A stretch of DNA of 64,000 nucleotides, from contig KK106982.1 of assembly GCA_000611775.1 (NCBI GenBank), positions 6,690,495-6,754,494 of the forward strand, written 5' to 3'. The notes beneath the pieces were generated by a model, which was not told the DNA's origin, made no database searches, and worked only from the letters and a program-made list of their open reading frames with translations. This document shows positions 1 through 11,196 of the stretch, piece after piece (the stretch's first letter is position 1; each line of letters starts with the position of its first letter). The position numbers were made by a program, and so were the translations under genes. The stretch is from Umbilicaria muhlenbergii. Its lineage: Eukaryota; Ascomycota; Lecanoromycetes; Umbilicariales; Umbilicariaceae.

Positions 1-187
1 TGTATTGCAGCTTTTGCTGAAGTGATTTTAAAATCTTTGCTGCAAAAAAAATGTCCTCTGCTGTATTTAATTTAAGACTTGTGTATCTTTGAACTTTAAT
101 GTGATCAGCGCTTCTTAAGCTCCTGCACTATAGAAGGAAGTCAGATCACATTCAAGCAGAATACTCAACAGCATCATGTACAATGAC

Positions 188-754
188 ATGAAAAGACATA
201 AGGACAGACTGAGGAGAAGAAAGAATGTCTTGTTTAAGAAGACTCATGAGCTCAGAAAGTTATGTAATGCTGATGTCATGATAATTATGTATGAAAGCGG
301 TCACTTCTATATGTATTGATCAACAGATCATAAGACTTGATCATTACTTATGAAGCAGATCATGAGTTCTTTACTTGTAAAAACTTTACAATACACTGAC
401 AAGAAATAGGAGATAACATATTCATTATCAGAATTGATGCTTTCAGAGCACCTTGAGCGTCAATCCTTCAAGCTCAAGGTATGAAAATTCAGGTGTAGAG
501 GTCTGAAAGTGTTCACTACAATGAGGTTGACTCTGGCAGAGAAACCTATGAACATGAGTGAGGAAGATATGAGCAAGACTGAGTCAACTTCAGGAGAGGA
601 TAATATGAACATTAATGCAGAAGATGTGCATGTGCAATCTCAGAACAAGATGCTGAACTCAGATCTGAAGCTGAATGAAGAACAATGTTACTTGATGCAA
701 TTAATGACAGCAGCAGGTTCAGAAGTGATCACAGAAGAAGTACAGAAGAAGTAG
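188..754 (+). pseudogene. MADS-box (SRF-type) small protein, relic
   Basis: The frame from ATG 188 gives a basic MADS core: RRRKNVLFKKTHELRKLCNA followed by DVMIIMYESGHFYMY. This matches the DNA-binding helix and first beta strand of the short SRF-type MADS proteins of filamentous ascomycetes, which bind DNA as dimers in the nucleus. The frame is interrupted by TGA at 317-319 (codon 44; probably a former Arg), by a second TGA at a probable former Trp in the following T-D-H-K-T-x-S segment, and by TAG at 407-409. The same frame reopens at 509-754 as an acidic, Met/Ser-rich tail ending in TAG-adjacent stop sequence. An intron between the halves is possible but not shown. Family call is good; function is very unlikely given the stops. 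Confidence 0.68.
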
Positions 755-779
755 TAATGTGCAACAAAGATCATTTATG

Positions 780-2129
780 TTGAAACTTGTCACTATATAT
801 TACAGAAGATATATAACAGACTGAAACTTAATTCTTCAACTTCCTCACTGTAGCTTCCTTGCTGAACATTGACTTTGACATAGAATCAGTGAGGAGTGAC
901 TTGAAGACTGAATCAATCATGCTGAAAGAAAGTATGATGTGCAAAATTATACAGAACTCAGCTCAGAACATTTAAAAAGATGTTGATCACAACACAATTG
1001 AGACTGTTGAAAGCTGAGAGAAACTTCAGCCCTCAAAGAGCTTATGAGAGTCATCATGATGTTGACTGTATCAGTACAACTTGCAGCTGCTGAGTTAAGT
1101 GTAATTCAGCTACATCAGTTACAGAAGAGCAGGATTTAAATCTTGCAGAGTGCTTTATTAAATGATTCCTGTTCACAAGACTTCCTGAATTTTAAATGCT
1201 AGCATTGATCTATCAGATTTACCTAAGTAGCTCATACACCACGGCGCTACATTCAAGGCGCGGCTGATACAATGAAGTCAGCTTATCAAGTTGCTTCATG
1301 TGAGCCTGATATTGAGATAGTGATGAGTTTGATTGAAGATCAGGAGCGTTGATTGTTTCATCACTTGTGTGAACATTGAGTGTATATAATTGCGGGCTTG
1401 CACTTAATATTGAGCCGCACCAATCTGATCACCATGATGGTAAGCAAAATCGTGGCTACAGATTCCTCAACAATTATTGACAACATTTATCTGTGAAAGC
1501 CCTCTGCAAGTGTTGATCAAAGTTCACTTGATGATGTGTTCTTATGCAATAAGATTCTGCATGCTTTGCTTCAATGAAGAAGCTCACTCTTAATGAGTGA
1601 GACACTTTAATCACTGCTTGATGAAGCCATAAGTAGACCATCTACAGTAAATAAATATCACTTTAAAGGTCAATGAATATTCCTCACTTCATTCTCATTG
1701 CGTGGAGTGAGGGATGAGTAACAGAATGTCTCAGAGAGAGCTTTATTCTGATTATCAGTCAGCAAGTAAGAACAGGGCTGAGAATATTGAAGAGTGTTTA
1801 TCAACTTGCCTTGACCTGATAATCATCAGTGTAGTGCTCACTGAACTGTTTCTGAAAGACAGGCTCAGTGAAATGAGTGCTCAAGAAGATGATATTGTCA
1901 TAGATGTATTCAACTCAATCTTAAAATGTGAGACTTAAGTATCTGAGTCACATCTTAATTAAATTTAAGTTAAGAAAGTAAACATTTTATTTTAACATCA
2001 GTAGTGAGTGTTCCTGTAATCAGGTCAATTGATAATAATTAGTCATGATTAACTTGATAGAACATTATGACAGATAACAAAGACACTGTAATGACTGAAA
2101 ACAGGACTGAGGACTCTTGATCACTAGAG
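780..2129. other. No recognisable gene; hypermutated intergenic or unrecognised relic
   Basis: AT-rich, TGA/TCA-rich sequence with no family match by eye. A 74-codon frame at 1714-1938 (plus) is open but resembles nothing I recognise. A short GC-richer patch near 1238-1270 is the only compositional break. Confidence 0.4.
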
Positions 2130-2189
2130 CTTTCAACTGTTTCATAAGTCTCTCTCATGTTGTTCATTCAGGACTATCCCTTGATTGCT

Positions 2190-2470
2190 TAAAGAAGCTT
2201 CTAAGAGTACTTCCTCAGCAAGTAACTCTCAGTGAATGCTTTTTACAGAGCAGGTGCAGTTTTTGAACTTCTTTTAAAAAATGATGATAATGTCAATGCA
2301 TATTGCGTCAGCAGCATGTATGGATATGCAATTGAGGCTGCAGCACATTATGAAAGTGAGAAAGTGATACAAATGCTGTTAAATGCTGTTGAATGCTGAG
2401 GTGAACATTCATGCTTAAGATGAATATCATGAGAACACCTTGCAAGCAGCGGCTAACTCTGTCAGATTAA
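2190..2470 (+). pseudogene. Ankyrin-repeat protein fragment, relic
   Basis: Plus-strand translation shows an ankyrin-like unit: YGYAIEAAAHYESEKVIQML followed by LNA, matching the G-N-A-L-Q-A-A-A...G-H-E-K-V-V-Q-M-L-L-D-A pattern of fungal ankyrin arrays, with a probable second unit (E-N-T-L-Q-A-A) further on. The second unit needs a frame change. Ankyrin arrays mediate protein-protein contact; in filamentous ascomycetes they often sit C-terminal to kinase or NACHT domains. No such domain is visible upstream, so this is a fragment. A tandem array of 34-codon units begins immediately downstream and may be a further-decayed continuation of the repeat protein. Confidence 0.55.
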
Positions 2471-2499
2471 AGCTTGTACAGCAAGAATTTGAATAGTTT

Positions 2500-2870
2500 T
2501 TATGTGTAAATACCTTTAGCGTGTAAAAAGGTAGTAACTCTGAAAAGTTTTTATCTCTGAGCACTAAAAGTATCTGAAGAATTTTAATATTTAGAGAATT
2601 TCTGTAAATAAGCATCTTTAGTGCGTAAAAAAGTAGTACCTTTGAAAACTTTTTATCTTTAAGCACTAAAAGTATCTGAAGAATTTTGATATGTAGAGAG
2701 TTTTTGTAAATAAGCATCTTTAATGCATAAAAAAGTAGTAGCTTTGAAAACTTTTTATCTTTAAGCACTAAAAGTATCTGGGAAATTTTGATATGTAGAG
2801 AGTTTTTCTAAATAAGCATCTTTAGAGTGTAAAAAAGTTGTATCTTTAAACATTTGTAGTATCTAGTGAG
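2500..2870. repeat. Tandem repeat, ~102-bp unit, about 3.5 copies
   Basis: The string gcactaaaagtatctg recurs at about 2561, 2663 and 2765, giving a 102-bp period (34 codons). Between copies the differences are mainly transitions. The minus strand stays open through the array (2427-2768) as a 34-residue repeat, while the plus strand is broken by TGA and TAA. A period that is a multiple of three, right after an ankyrin relic, suggests a coding origin, but the encoded repeat family is not identified. Confidence 0.75.
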
Positions 2871-3107
2871 TTTTGATATCTGAGGACTTGTAGAATTTGA
2901 AACAGTGAAGATTTTGAAGACTCTTTATAAACAGATGCAAGAAAGTAAAGACTTTAAAGAACTTTTATCTTTAAGAACTTATGCTCTCTGAGGTTGATCT
3001 GCATCTCAGATCACATCAGAGAGATTTTTAAGTTTATCTTCTATTTGAGGTCCTAAATGTTTTGAGACACTCACTGTTCAGGTTAAGTTGTAGTAATTGA
3101 TATTAAT

Positions 3108-3524
3108 TTATATTACAACAAGATCCTCTTCATCTTTACCCTCAGATCTTATTCCTCAGTACTTAAGCAGATTGCTCTCATTTAATGTAATTCTTTAAGA
3201 CAGTTCCTGTAAGGCCTGCTTTAGTGTTTTGAATGACTTCATTGCTTGATTGTGAAAATTCATCATTGCATTTTGAGATTCCTGGTAATATACAATCTCT
3301 TGTTGAAGATAATCATTCTCTTAAGTTAAAGTCTTCAGCTTCTTCGTCACACTATGAGCGCTGTCATTCTTCAGGTTTTGAAGGTGATGCGGCAATGTCT
3401 TAAGTGTGAATGTTGTTCCCTCAGTGCAGGTAATGCAGGCATCAAGAGGTGTGACTTTCTGCAGTTGACCCTCAAATCTTTTAATACACTTCATTGAATG
3501 ATATAGGTCTTGTAGATTTGTCAC
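3108..3524 (-). pseudogene. Coiled-coil hypothetical protein, C-terminal relic
   Basis: One minus-strand frame runs 139 codons from about 3524 to a TAA at 3108-3110. It is helical and heptad-like: it includes ENDYLQQEIVYYQESQNAMM and then LKQALQELS, ending in a short acidic tail. This resembles the C-terminal coiled coil of small hypothetical proteins common in Leotiomycetes and relatives; I know of no function. The frame is broken by TAA at 3321-3323, probably a former Gln, and by at least one TGA. The true start lies upstream and was not found. Confidence 0.42.
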
Positions 3525-4109
3525 TGAGTATGCTCAATGATAATTCACTGATAGATCCCACTGTGAAATAATGCAAAGCAGGGCAGCTTTTTAGTAGAAT
3601 GAATGACAAGAATGTACAACTGTCATTTAAAAGAACTCATGAGTGATGAAATAAATGTGATTCTCAAAAAGATCAATAAATAAATCACCTCTCAGTGTTA
3701 AAAGATATCTGAAAATTATCTGTGACAAAGTTAGAGAACTAATTTAACTTTACAATTTTATCACTGAGTGTGTCTCTTCATCTGTTGATGTCATAAACTT
3801 ATAAAGCCTTTGAGCTACATGTGAATTCAGTTTTTTTTTGTCATCTGCAAGGGGGTGCAAAACACCTATATTAATGACATTAAATTATAATGTTTTACGG
3901 CCAGAAGCTGAGGGGGTGAGAGAAGATAATTTTATCATCAATTTTGATCAACAGAATATTAAGGAAAGGAAGTTAATGAGAAATGACTTATTTTAAAGTA
4001 AGAATTTTCCATCATCAATTTCTGTCAGCAATATAATCTGAAGATCAAAATCAGGAACAAAGAGCTCTTCTTTTAAAAGTCATCACTTTACATGTGTACC
4101 TTCTCAATG
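3525..4109. other. No recognisable feature
   Basis: Hypermutated AT-rich sequence between the coiled-coil relic and the kinase relic. A small less-mutated patch with runs of G near 3848-3920 is the only distinctive point. Confidence 0.4.
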
Positions 4110-5090
4110 ACTTTTCCCTCACTTGAAAAGCGGGTCACAAAGTTTTCTGAAAATTCAGGCGTTCAGGTTCTTGCAGAAAAAAGAAATGCTCAACAGCTTA
4201 TGTCTGATCTGTCAATTGTCTCTAGAACTCTTCAGAGGTCATAAAAGCTTTTTAAGTCATCAGCACTTCTCATATCTGTTAATCTTAATTCTCATAGTTT
4301 CTCTTTAACTTCTGTGAATAAGAGATGAGTTACTTCACCTGCACGCTGAGGCAGTCCTTGAGAGAACTATGAGTTTTTTCTTACTGAGGATCAAGTCAGC
4401 CCTGTGACAGTAACATATCAAAAGGAGCTGAACTTCTCAGTTGTTATAATCAAGAGATGTAGACCATCTAATACAAATTCATTAAAGATCATTATCAGAA
4501 TGTCTCATTAAAATGTTGTTTATTTCATGAAGGCTTTCCTGGTCAACAGTGAACTTTTCACAGTGTATGAGTCAATGGCTGTGTCTTTAGCAGAAGTTCA
4601 ATCAAGCTCATGCAGGATTTTTTATGCATATGAGATTACTGCTCTCTGCAAGAAGATTTGTGCTTCTTTCATATAAATAACTCTGTGCTGACTATTGAAC
4701 AGGTGCTTCAGGGATTAAATTATATTCATTAAAAGCTTCACATTAATTATAATCATTTAAATGTGAACAACGTTCTACTCTCTGCAGATGAAAATGTTAA
4801 ACTTGATAACTGTTCACTATTTAAGCTCTTGCACACGTACTAAGAGAGAAGCAGCAAATATTGCAGACAGTATGCTGCAAGATAACAAGAATGAAGAGGC
4901 TCATCAGAAAGATGCTCAAGCACTCAGTCTTCTTATGATTAAAATGATGAAATTGAGCACAAGCTTAAAGGATTCAGTAACTTTGAGATTAAAGAAGCTG
5001 CAGCACTGAAAGAAACTGAAGAAAAAGTTTCTTGAGAAGTCAGCTGTTCTATCAGTGACAAAGCTTCTTAAGATCAGTACTTGCACCGCT
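4110..5090 (+). pseudogene. Serine/threonine protein kinase-like gene, relic
   Basis: Plus-strand translation carries kinase blocks in order: a V-V-I-I-K-R beta-3 strand with Lys (about 4440-4470); S-E-L-F-T-V-Y-E-S-M hinge (about 4545-4575); VLQGLNYIH (about 4700-4730); a catalytic-loop equivalent N-V-N-N-V-L-L with D-E-N-V-K-L (about 4760-4800); and DAQALSLLMIKMM (about 4910-4950). It matches a fungal pseudokinase-like family in which the HRD loop is already non-canonical. Blocks fall in more than one frame, with several TGA codons, so it cannot give one product as it stands. The N-terminal part from about 4110 is weakly conserved and its start is unknown. Confidence 0.62.
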
Positions 5091-5933
5091 TTAATACCTT
5101 ATATTTTATTGAAATGTACTCTCTTTAGAATTCTTTTCTTAACATTTCATCAAGCTGTAACTGCTTGAAGCTCAAGGTTTTGATCACACAAAGAAGTGTT
5201 CAGAAGGAATGACAGTTGTGTGTAAAATAAGAGTTATTACAAATTAATGTTTACTGCTGTCATTGTAACATTGTATTTAGTACATTCTGTACTTTACTTT
5301 TCTATACTTTTATTATCTCATACCTTTTAAATCTTCCTCTGTCTTAAGTGCATTGATTACATTGAAAAGGATCAGTGATGCTATACTGACATGTTTCATG
5401 AATTACATTGATAACTTAGATGAATGAACAACAGTACTACCTCAACATCAACTGATAACATCACAGAAGAAAAGAGAAAACAAAAGATAAAGCTAAAAGG
5501 AAAAACAGTACATGAAACTGCACACAAGAGTAATAGTCAAATGAATGATGAGAAGATTATGCAGTGCTGAAACTTTAACAGAACTTGTCTTGACCAAGGA
5601 CTGAGTTGAAGAGAGTGAAGAGAATGAAGTTCATGCAACAGATGAGAGGTTGAATGCACAAGAAGTGACAGCTGAAAATATAACATCAGTGCTCATGACT
5701 GTTCCTGTAATCCCTCCTTCAACATACCTGGTGTAGAAAACACTGCGGGGTGCAATTGCAGATTATGTTAATGACAGCCTGACTTCACTTCCTGTGAGGA
5801 GACAGTTTTTAAAATCTGATGTTTATGTTTCATGAACATTAGTGATGAACTGACTCATGTGATCTGACGGGTTCAGCTCAAAAATCATTTCAGCTCTGCA
5901 ATGAAAATTTGACACAACTTGATGACAGTAAAA
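5091..5933. other. No recognisable gene
   Basis: Nothing identifiable on either strand; hypermutated composition, with scattered short Lys/Glu-rich frames. Confidence 0.35.
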
Positions 5934-6434
5934 TCATCTGAGTGATGCATCATTGATCATGAAAGAGATGATATTGTCAGTATTATTAATTAAGTTGAAT
6001 TGATTGAACCTGGTGTCAAATTCACTCTTAGGGGTGCATGAATGCTTCAGGGTTGACTCAGTTAGTGTGTGATTCAGACTCAGGAATTCAAATTTCACTG
6101 TATCTTCAACAGATGCGCTGAGATTGTTGAGTTGAAAGATAAGATCCCCTTGATTGTCAGTCATCACTGTGTGAGTACATGGTGATGATAATGCAGTGGT
6201 TGCAATAACTGCTTTCATCACAGTAGTGATTATAGTGAGGAAGGAGACACCTGAAGTTGAGTGATGATTTAAATCTGACAGGGCAGCAACTGCTGTAATT
6301 AATGTGATTAATGTTGCAGTGACTTCAGCGGTGACTGCAGTTAAGTCAATTTTGATATCAAGAGGTAACTCATTTGCTTGTGACTTGATGTCAATCAATA
6401 TGACGCTATGAGTCATGTTAAATGAAGGTCTCAT
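5934..6434 (-). CDS. Unrecognised 166-codon open frame
   Basis: A minus-strand frame from ATG 6434 to a TGA at 5934-5936 has no internal stop, unusual in a window where TGA is so common. The product is Thr/Leu/Ser-rich with a hydrophobic stretch around residues 35-75 (TAVTAEVTATLITLITAVAA) and a polar C-terminal half. It resembles no family I know. It could be a real gene fragment or a chance frame. The frame after the TGA stays partly open, so the natural end is also unclear. Confidence 0.22.
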   Translation of the reverse strand: MRPSFNMTHSVILIDIKSQANELPLDIKIDLTAVTAEVTATLITLITAVAALSDLNHHSTSGVSFLTIITTVMKAVIATTALSSPCTHTVMTDNQGDLIFQLNNLSASVEDTVKFEFLSLNHTLTESTLKHSCTPKSEFDTRFNQFNLINNTDNIISFMINDASLR

Positions 6435-6870
6435 ATCTTGTGTAGATTAAGAATTCTTATGATTGAACTGCTTGTAAAAGTACATCACACTGCGTAAAAG
6501 ACACACACAGAAGTGTAATAATGATCAGCATTATTTTATGATGTTGTTGAACTGCAGAAGAAGGGTTACAGAGAATATAACTTTAAAAAAATAACTTGAA
6601 GAACAGGTCATTTGACATGAAAAAAGCACATTGAGATTTAATCTTTAAACACATGTATCTAAATAGATTGATTCATTTTTGTGTTGAAACACAATGAAAC
6701 AAGCACGCAATATCTATTTTTGAATAACTGATTCAGCGCAAAAAAAAGGTATAAACAGCTTGACAAATAATACACTTTAATGCAGTATAGCAAATTTCTT
6801 GTTTCTTAACAATTGTAACTGCAGATTCAAAGAGGTTGAGTTCAGCAGACCTACATGTTATCCTAAAAAA

Positions 6871-8604
6871 ATGTCAACTTCAAAAAATGACTTATACACC
6901 CCTGAGAGTACACCAGGTTCAGATACTGATTGAATCAAGGCTGACAGCACACAAAAGATGACTGAGCTTACTGTAAAATCACAAGCTGCAACAAAAAGCA
7001 GTAAAAAGATCATCAGAAAGGAAAAAACTGACTCTGATCACAACTTCAACCTGAAAACTGAACATTGATTCAGCAAAAGCGGTCAGGGTTAAAAGCCAGG
7101 TGAGATGATGCTTGATGAATTAAACACAGAGATGATGAAAGCATCAGCAGCAGCACATGAGACCCTGAAAGTCATATACAGTGAAGCTTGTGAGCCTTTC
7201 AACAAGCTGACACAGAACTGCAGTGATGATGAAGCCTGAGGAACATTAAAGTGTTTGAACAAAAAGATTAAAGAGCAGAACTGCAAGGATGATGTTGCAG
7301 AAGACTTCTTTGCAATCAAGATTATAATCTTCAAGACTCATTTTGATACTGACGCGTGATTGCTTCAGGAAACCAAGTCTAAGGAAGACAAAACAGAGTA
7401 TGACAAGACAATTACATTAATGAAACTGCACAACAATACAGTTAAACAGTTCATTGAACATGAGAGATACTCTATGAACTGATTTCACTCTATCATGTCA
7501 ACATTATCACCAAGAGGTCAGAATGTGAATGATGAGTATGTAAACTCAGACAGAATTATGAACAGTGAGTCAGGTACCTTAAAACTTATTGAAACATTCA
7601 CAGAGTCAAAGCCTGCTCAGACAGGAAATCACAAAGAGCCTGTGTTATCAGAGTTTGTCAAGAGTGCATGTCAGCCTGAGTGAGTTGTCAAGAAGAGTGT
7701 TAAGAAGCAGATTATGACATATAAAAAAGCACGTCAATGAGGATTTCAATTTTTACTGAAGGTAGAAGGGTTCAGGGGTTGTTCATTGTATGAACTGATT
7801 ATGATCAGTACTTTTAAAAAAGGGGCTCTGAAGTCCTATATGACAATGACTGAGCATTCACAGCTTCAATCAGGAAATGACAAGCTGCTTAAGAACAAAC
7901 TTCTTGAAAATCTTGTCATAAGAGGAGTCACTTTCATCTGAAGAAATCTGAACAATCAACTGTGACATGACTGACAGAGAGAACTGATAACCTTTGTGCT
8001 CACTGATTTTAATGAAGATTCAACCAAAGTGACCTGATTCAGTAGAACACAGCTAGGAAATAAATTTAAATTGAAGGCTGTTGATGAGGAGATTTATGCA
8101 TTTAAAAAATTTATCAGACAGAAACCTCTTAAAGGTCACTCTTTAAAATATGACTCTGATGATCAGGACAGCGAGGATGAGGATTATGATGAAGAGGAAG
8201 ATGAAAATGACATGACAGAGAAAAAGCAGAAGAAGAAGAAGAAGAAGAAAAAGCAGAAGCAGAAGAAAAAGAACAGTGATGAAAAGATTAATTATAAAGT
8301 TACTGAAGAGATTGAAGAGTCTGAGGCAGAAGAAGATGATGCAGAGGATGTAAAACTCATCAGAAAAGTGAAGTCATCAAGACAGCAAATTCAAGATTTT
8401 CAAGCATGACAGGTGATGAGGAAAGGTCAAATCATTAAAAGAGAGAAGATGACTAAGTTGAAAGAAACTCTTCAATCAAAGAAGGCATCAAAGATGAAGA
8501 CAAAGAAAACTAGAAGAGTGACAGAGACAGGCAGTAAAAGAAGTGTTTCATTTAAAAACTGAGTATGACAGGTACATTATGAAGACAAATTATTAAAAGT
8601 GTAA
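6871..8604 (+). pseudogene. Unrecognised long charged protein, TGA-interrupted relic
   Basis: One frame runs 578 codons from ATG 6871 (in AAAAAATGTC) to TAA 8602-8604. By eye it contains about fourteen TGA codons and a single other stop (TAA 7090-7092), with no frameshift needed. The N-terminal third is polar and Lys/Thr/Ser-rich; residues ~270-390 form a mixed alpha/beta-like region; residues ~425-460 are very acidic (DSEDEDYDEEEDENDM), followed by a poly-Lys/Gln tract (residues ~450-470) and a basic C-terminus. Such acidic-then-basic tails are common in nuclear or nucleolar proteins, but I assign no function. No in-frame TGG and no CGN codons were seen, as expected if TGG and CGA became TGA. 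Two shorter clean frames (7495-7683, 8071-8409) are pieces of it. Confidence 0.6.
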
Positions 8605-8859
8605 TTCATGCTCATCACTTTTGAAGCCTGTTGCGCTTTCACAATTACAACATTCTTGATGATTCATTTTCCTCTCTCAATATTATAACTGTGCAGCTGT
8701 TTTGTTGACTTAATTTGTTGTTTCTGTCATTCCTCTGCTTCTCTGTCTTAGACTGCTGTGCGGCCTGTAGCGTCTGTTATCAAATTCAAGAAAAAGGAAA
8801 TACACAGGTATGCTTCACTTTCAAATACTGTGAGAACTGCCTGTTGTAAGACTGAGAGC
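8605..8859. other. No feature
   Basis: Short non-coding stretch between the long relic and the MITE; pyrimidine-rich near 8690-8760. Confidence 0.4.
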
Positions 8860-9113
8860 CACTTGCAAAAGAGGTGACACACTCAAAACAATGTCAACTT
8901 AACTTGCCGTCAGTGCAACTCCTGCAGCACTGCACAACTGTGTTTTGAAGACATCAAACTTTTACAGATAAAATTTCAGCATATAATCTACATGTTCCTC
9001 AAGTTGTGAAGAAATAAAAAAATAATTTTTGTGTAAATGCTGTTACGCACATGTGCTTATTTTCAAAGATTTCTCAGTTCTTAAAAGTGAGTGTGTCACC
9101 TCTTTTGCAAGTG
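8860..9113. mobile_element. MITE with 26-bp terminal inverted repeats (pogo/Fot-like)
   Basis: The left end starts CACTTGCAAAAGAGGTGACA and the right end is its reverse complement, ending at 9113; the inverted match extends about 26 bases through CACACTCA. The enclosed ~200 bp are AT-rich with no ORF. Length, TIR style and lack of coding capacity fit a non-autonomous DNA transposon; the G-G-T-G-A-C-A-C core recalls pogo/Fot1-type termini of ascomycetes. A TA target duplication is not visible at the flanks, perhaps because of later mutation. Confidence 0.72.
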
Positions 9114-9452
9114 ATCCTTAAACTTGCAAGTGTCTTCTCTGTTCAATATGAAACATGCTTTATTCACTTCAGCAGCAGTCACGTGGCTTATGCAGGCTCA
9201 TGAAGCATGCTATTAAGTGCTCTCAGCTCAACATATATGAGCTCAATAATTGACAAAGCTCATAAAGTTGTGACTGTCTTTTTTATACAGTAGCAGTAGT
9301 TTAATAATACATTCATTTTAACCTTTACTCACTTGTTCTGCCTACTCACTCTATTCCATTATCAACATTCTTCAAAAAAAAGGTTGAGCTTAATGGTCAC
9401 TACTCTCACCGCAATCTAAGCTCCACCAAAAGGGTTTGATACATACGCAAGC

Positions 9453-9806
9453 AGGGATGCTAATATTTTAATAGTCAGTTCAAAAGCCCTTGAACTGAAC
9501 TGACCATGAAACTAGTGTGCGTGGACTGAATTGACTAATTAAAGTGAACTGAAGTGATCATTTCAGATAGAGCTGATGCTGCTTGAAGGACCTTCTCTCA
9601 GCCTCATACATTTGTTAATTTATGTTTCTCAGCTGTACTTGACGCTTCAAAGCCTTCTAGAGTTGCGTCACATGGCTATAGTAGACTAGTTAGACTTCAC
9701 TCTGAATTGATTGACTACATGTAATCAGTCTCAAAACCTCTCAGACTGAACTGACCGGCCATTTAACTCATATAGTCAGTCAGTCAGTCAGACTATTGGC
9801 AACTCT
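9453..9806. mobile_element. Probable second MITE with imperfect TIRs and internal GACTGAACTGAC repeats
   Basis: Ends are related in inverted orientation: left AGGGATGCTAAT, right (reverse complement) AGAGTTGCCAAT, followed on both sides by A-G-T-C/A-G-T-T-C-A rich subterminal sequence. The interior carries clustered GAACTGAACTGAC-type motifs in both orientations and a (GTCA)n stretch near 9775. No coding capacity. Ends are inferred from the inverted match; no target duplication was confirmed. Confidence 0.5.
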
Positions 9807-10080
9807 GAACCTAGAAGCATTATGCCAGTGATACACAACACTGCAGACTCATACTCTTAAGCATCAAGACATCTTTTTACAAAGACATTTAATACTCTTC
9901 AGTTCTCAGTCTTAAGTTCTACCAGATGATTGATTTACTTCTGCAAGACACTTTTTATGACCTTTCTGTACATCACTGCTTCTTTATCACTTGTCACCTC
10001 ATCCTCAACAGCTTCTCAGTTCACTTGTTTCAAGATCACTTCAGAAACCCTCATTAACTCAATAGCAGACAAAACAAAAG

Positions 10081-11196
10081 ATGAGCATGACTGATGTTTA
10101 TAAAGAATGAAGAAACTTTGAAATTGAATTACAGTGAAACAGAGATATTTTTAACCTGATGCTAAAGGGCCTTCTTGTGTTGCTTGAAGGTGACTCTTCA
10201 GTCAAGATAAATCACTTGATGCCTCATGAAGGAGTCTGATTTGATGTGAGTGACATACAGGCGCAGTTCATGTTGTTAAAGGGAACAACAATTCTGAGTA
10301 AAGTGATTGAAGTAGCTGAGCTGCAAGAATGTATAACTTTCATTGTAGATTCACATATCACTTAACAAGTGGTGATCTGAAGAGTCAGACAATGCCTCAT
10401 TGTGAATAAAGAGAGGTGATGTAACTCTTCATTGTTATGATCACCATTGCCTTGTCAAGATGTGATGAGAGGTTTTAAGATGAAAAGGTCTTTGATGGCA
10501 GCTGTCAGAGTTGTTTTCATCAAGTTGATACTGAGTCTACTCTGAAGTTCAGAGTCAGATTCAGTGAATTGTCAAGAATGTTGCTCTGTTGAAGTCATGT
10601 TGAAGCCAAGCATGTTGCTCCGTTGAAGTTTGCAAAGAGCACTGACACTGAGGTTAATATGAGGATGTGCTAAGCAAAGTGTAGACAGTGATGATGTTGA
10701 TCACAGATGTGTATGCCAGAGTGAATGTCTTGAGGTTCACAGAATCTCAGTTTTGTGCGCTGATAAGAAAGTTTCAAGCGGGGCACCTCAGCAGTTCAAG
10801 GGTGAGGGGGCAGGCTGATGCACTGAATGAGGCAACACAGTGTTCATGTGTTGAAACCTCATGGCTTGAGAGCATATCAGTCTCTCAGTCCTGAAACTTC
10901 TTCAGCTCTACGTGGTGCCTGCGCATGATGTTGGTGGTGTCGAAGGCGGCAGGGAATATAACAAGGTAGATTGCAAGATGCACTGAGGGCTGCGTAGTGA
11001 AGATGTCAGCAGACAGGCAGACAGAGTCTCAAGTGATGCAGCATTCATGTGTTGCAGAATTGAATTGCCTGTTGTTATTGATGAGGGATGTTTCAAGAGT
11101 TTGATCAGGTTCAGAATGATGCAGTGTTCATGCATTGAGCAGTTGCCGCCTTGCCTGCTCATCAACACTGTCTCAACACTTATCCCCCTGACGTAA
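10081..11196 (+). pseudogene. Unrecognised 372-codon gene, TGA-interrupted relic
   Basis: A single frame from ATG 10081 to TAA 11194-11196 is interrupted mainly by TGA and once by TAA (in H-I-T-stop-Q-V-V-I). The N-terminal ~150 residues look like a folded alpha/beta domain: GLLVLLEGDSSVKINHLMPH, then TTILSKVIEVAELQECITFI. I do not recognise the family. The C-terminal half holds three loosely repeated units centred on tgttcatg-containing segments (about 10,839, 11,046 and 11,119) and keeps some TGG. The last ~290 bases overlap the SET-domain relic in antisense, so the two genes converge tail-to-tail or one C-terminus is spurious. Confidence 0.42.

Noticed and set aside
10688-10894. Separate 68-codon gene
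   Set aside because: It is an out-of-frame stretch inside a 372-codon TGA-interrupted frame (10,081-11,196) that better explains the region.
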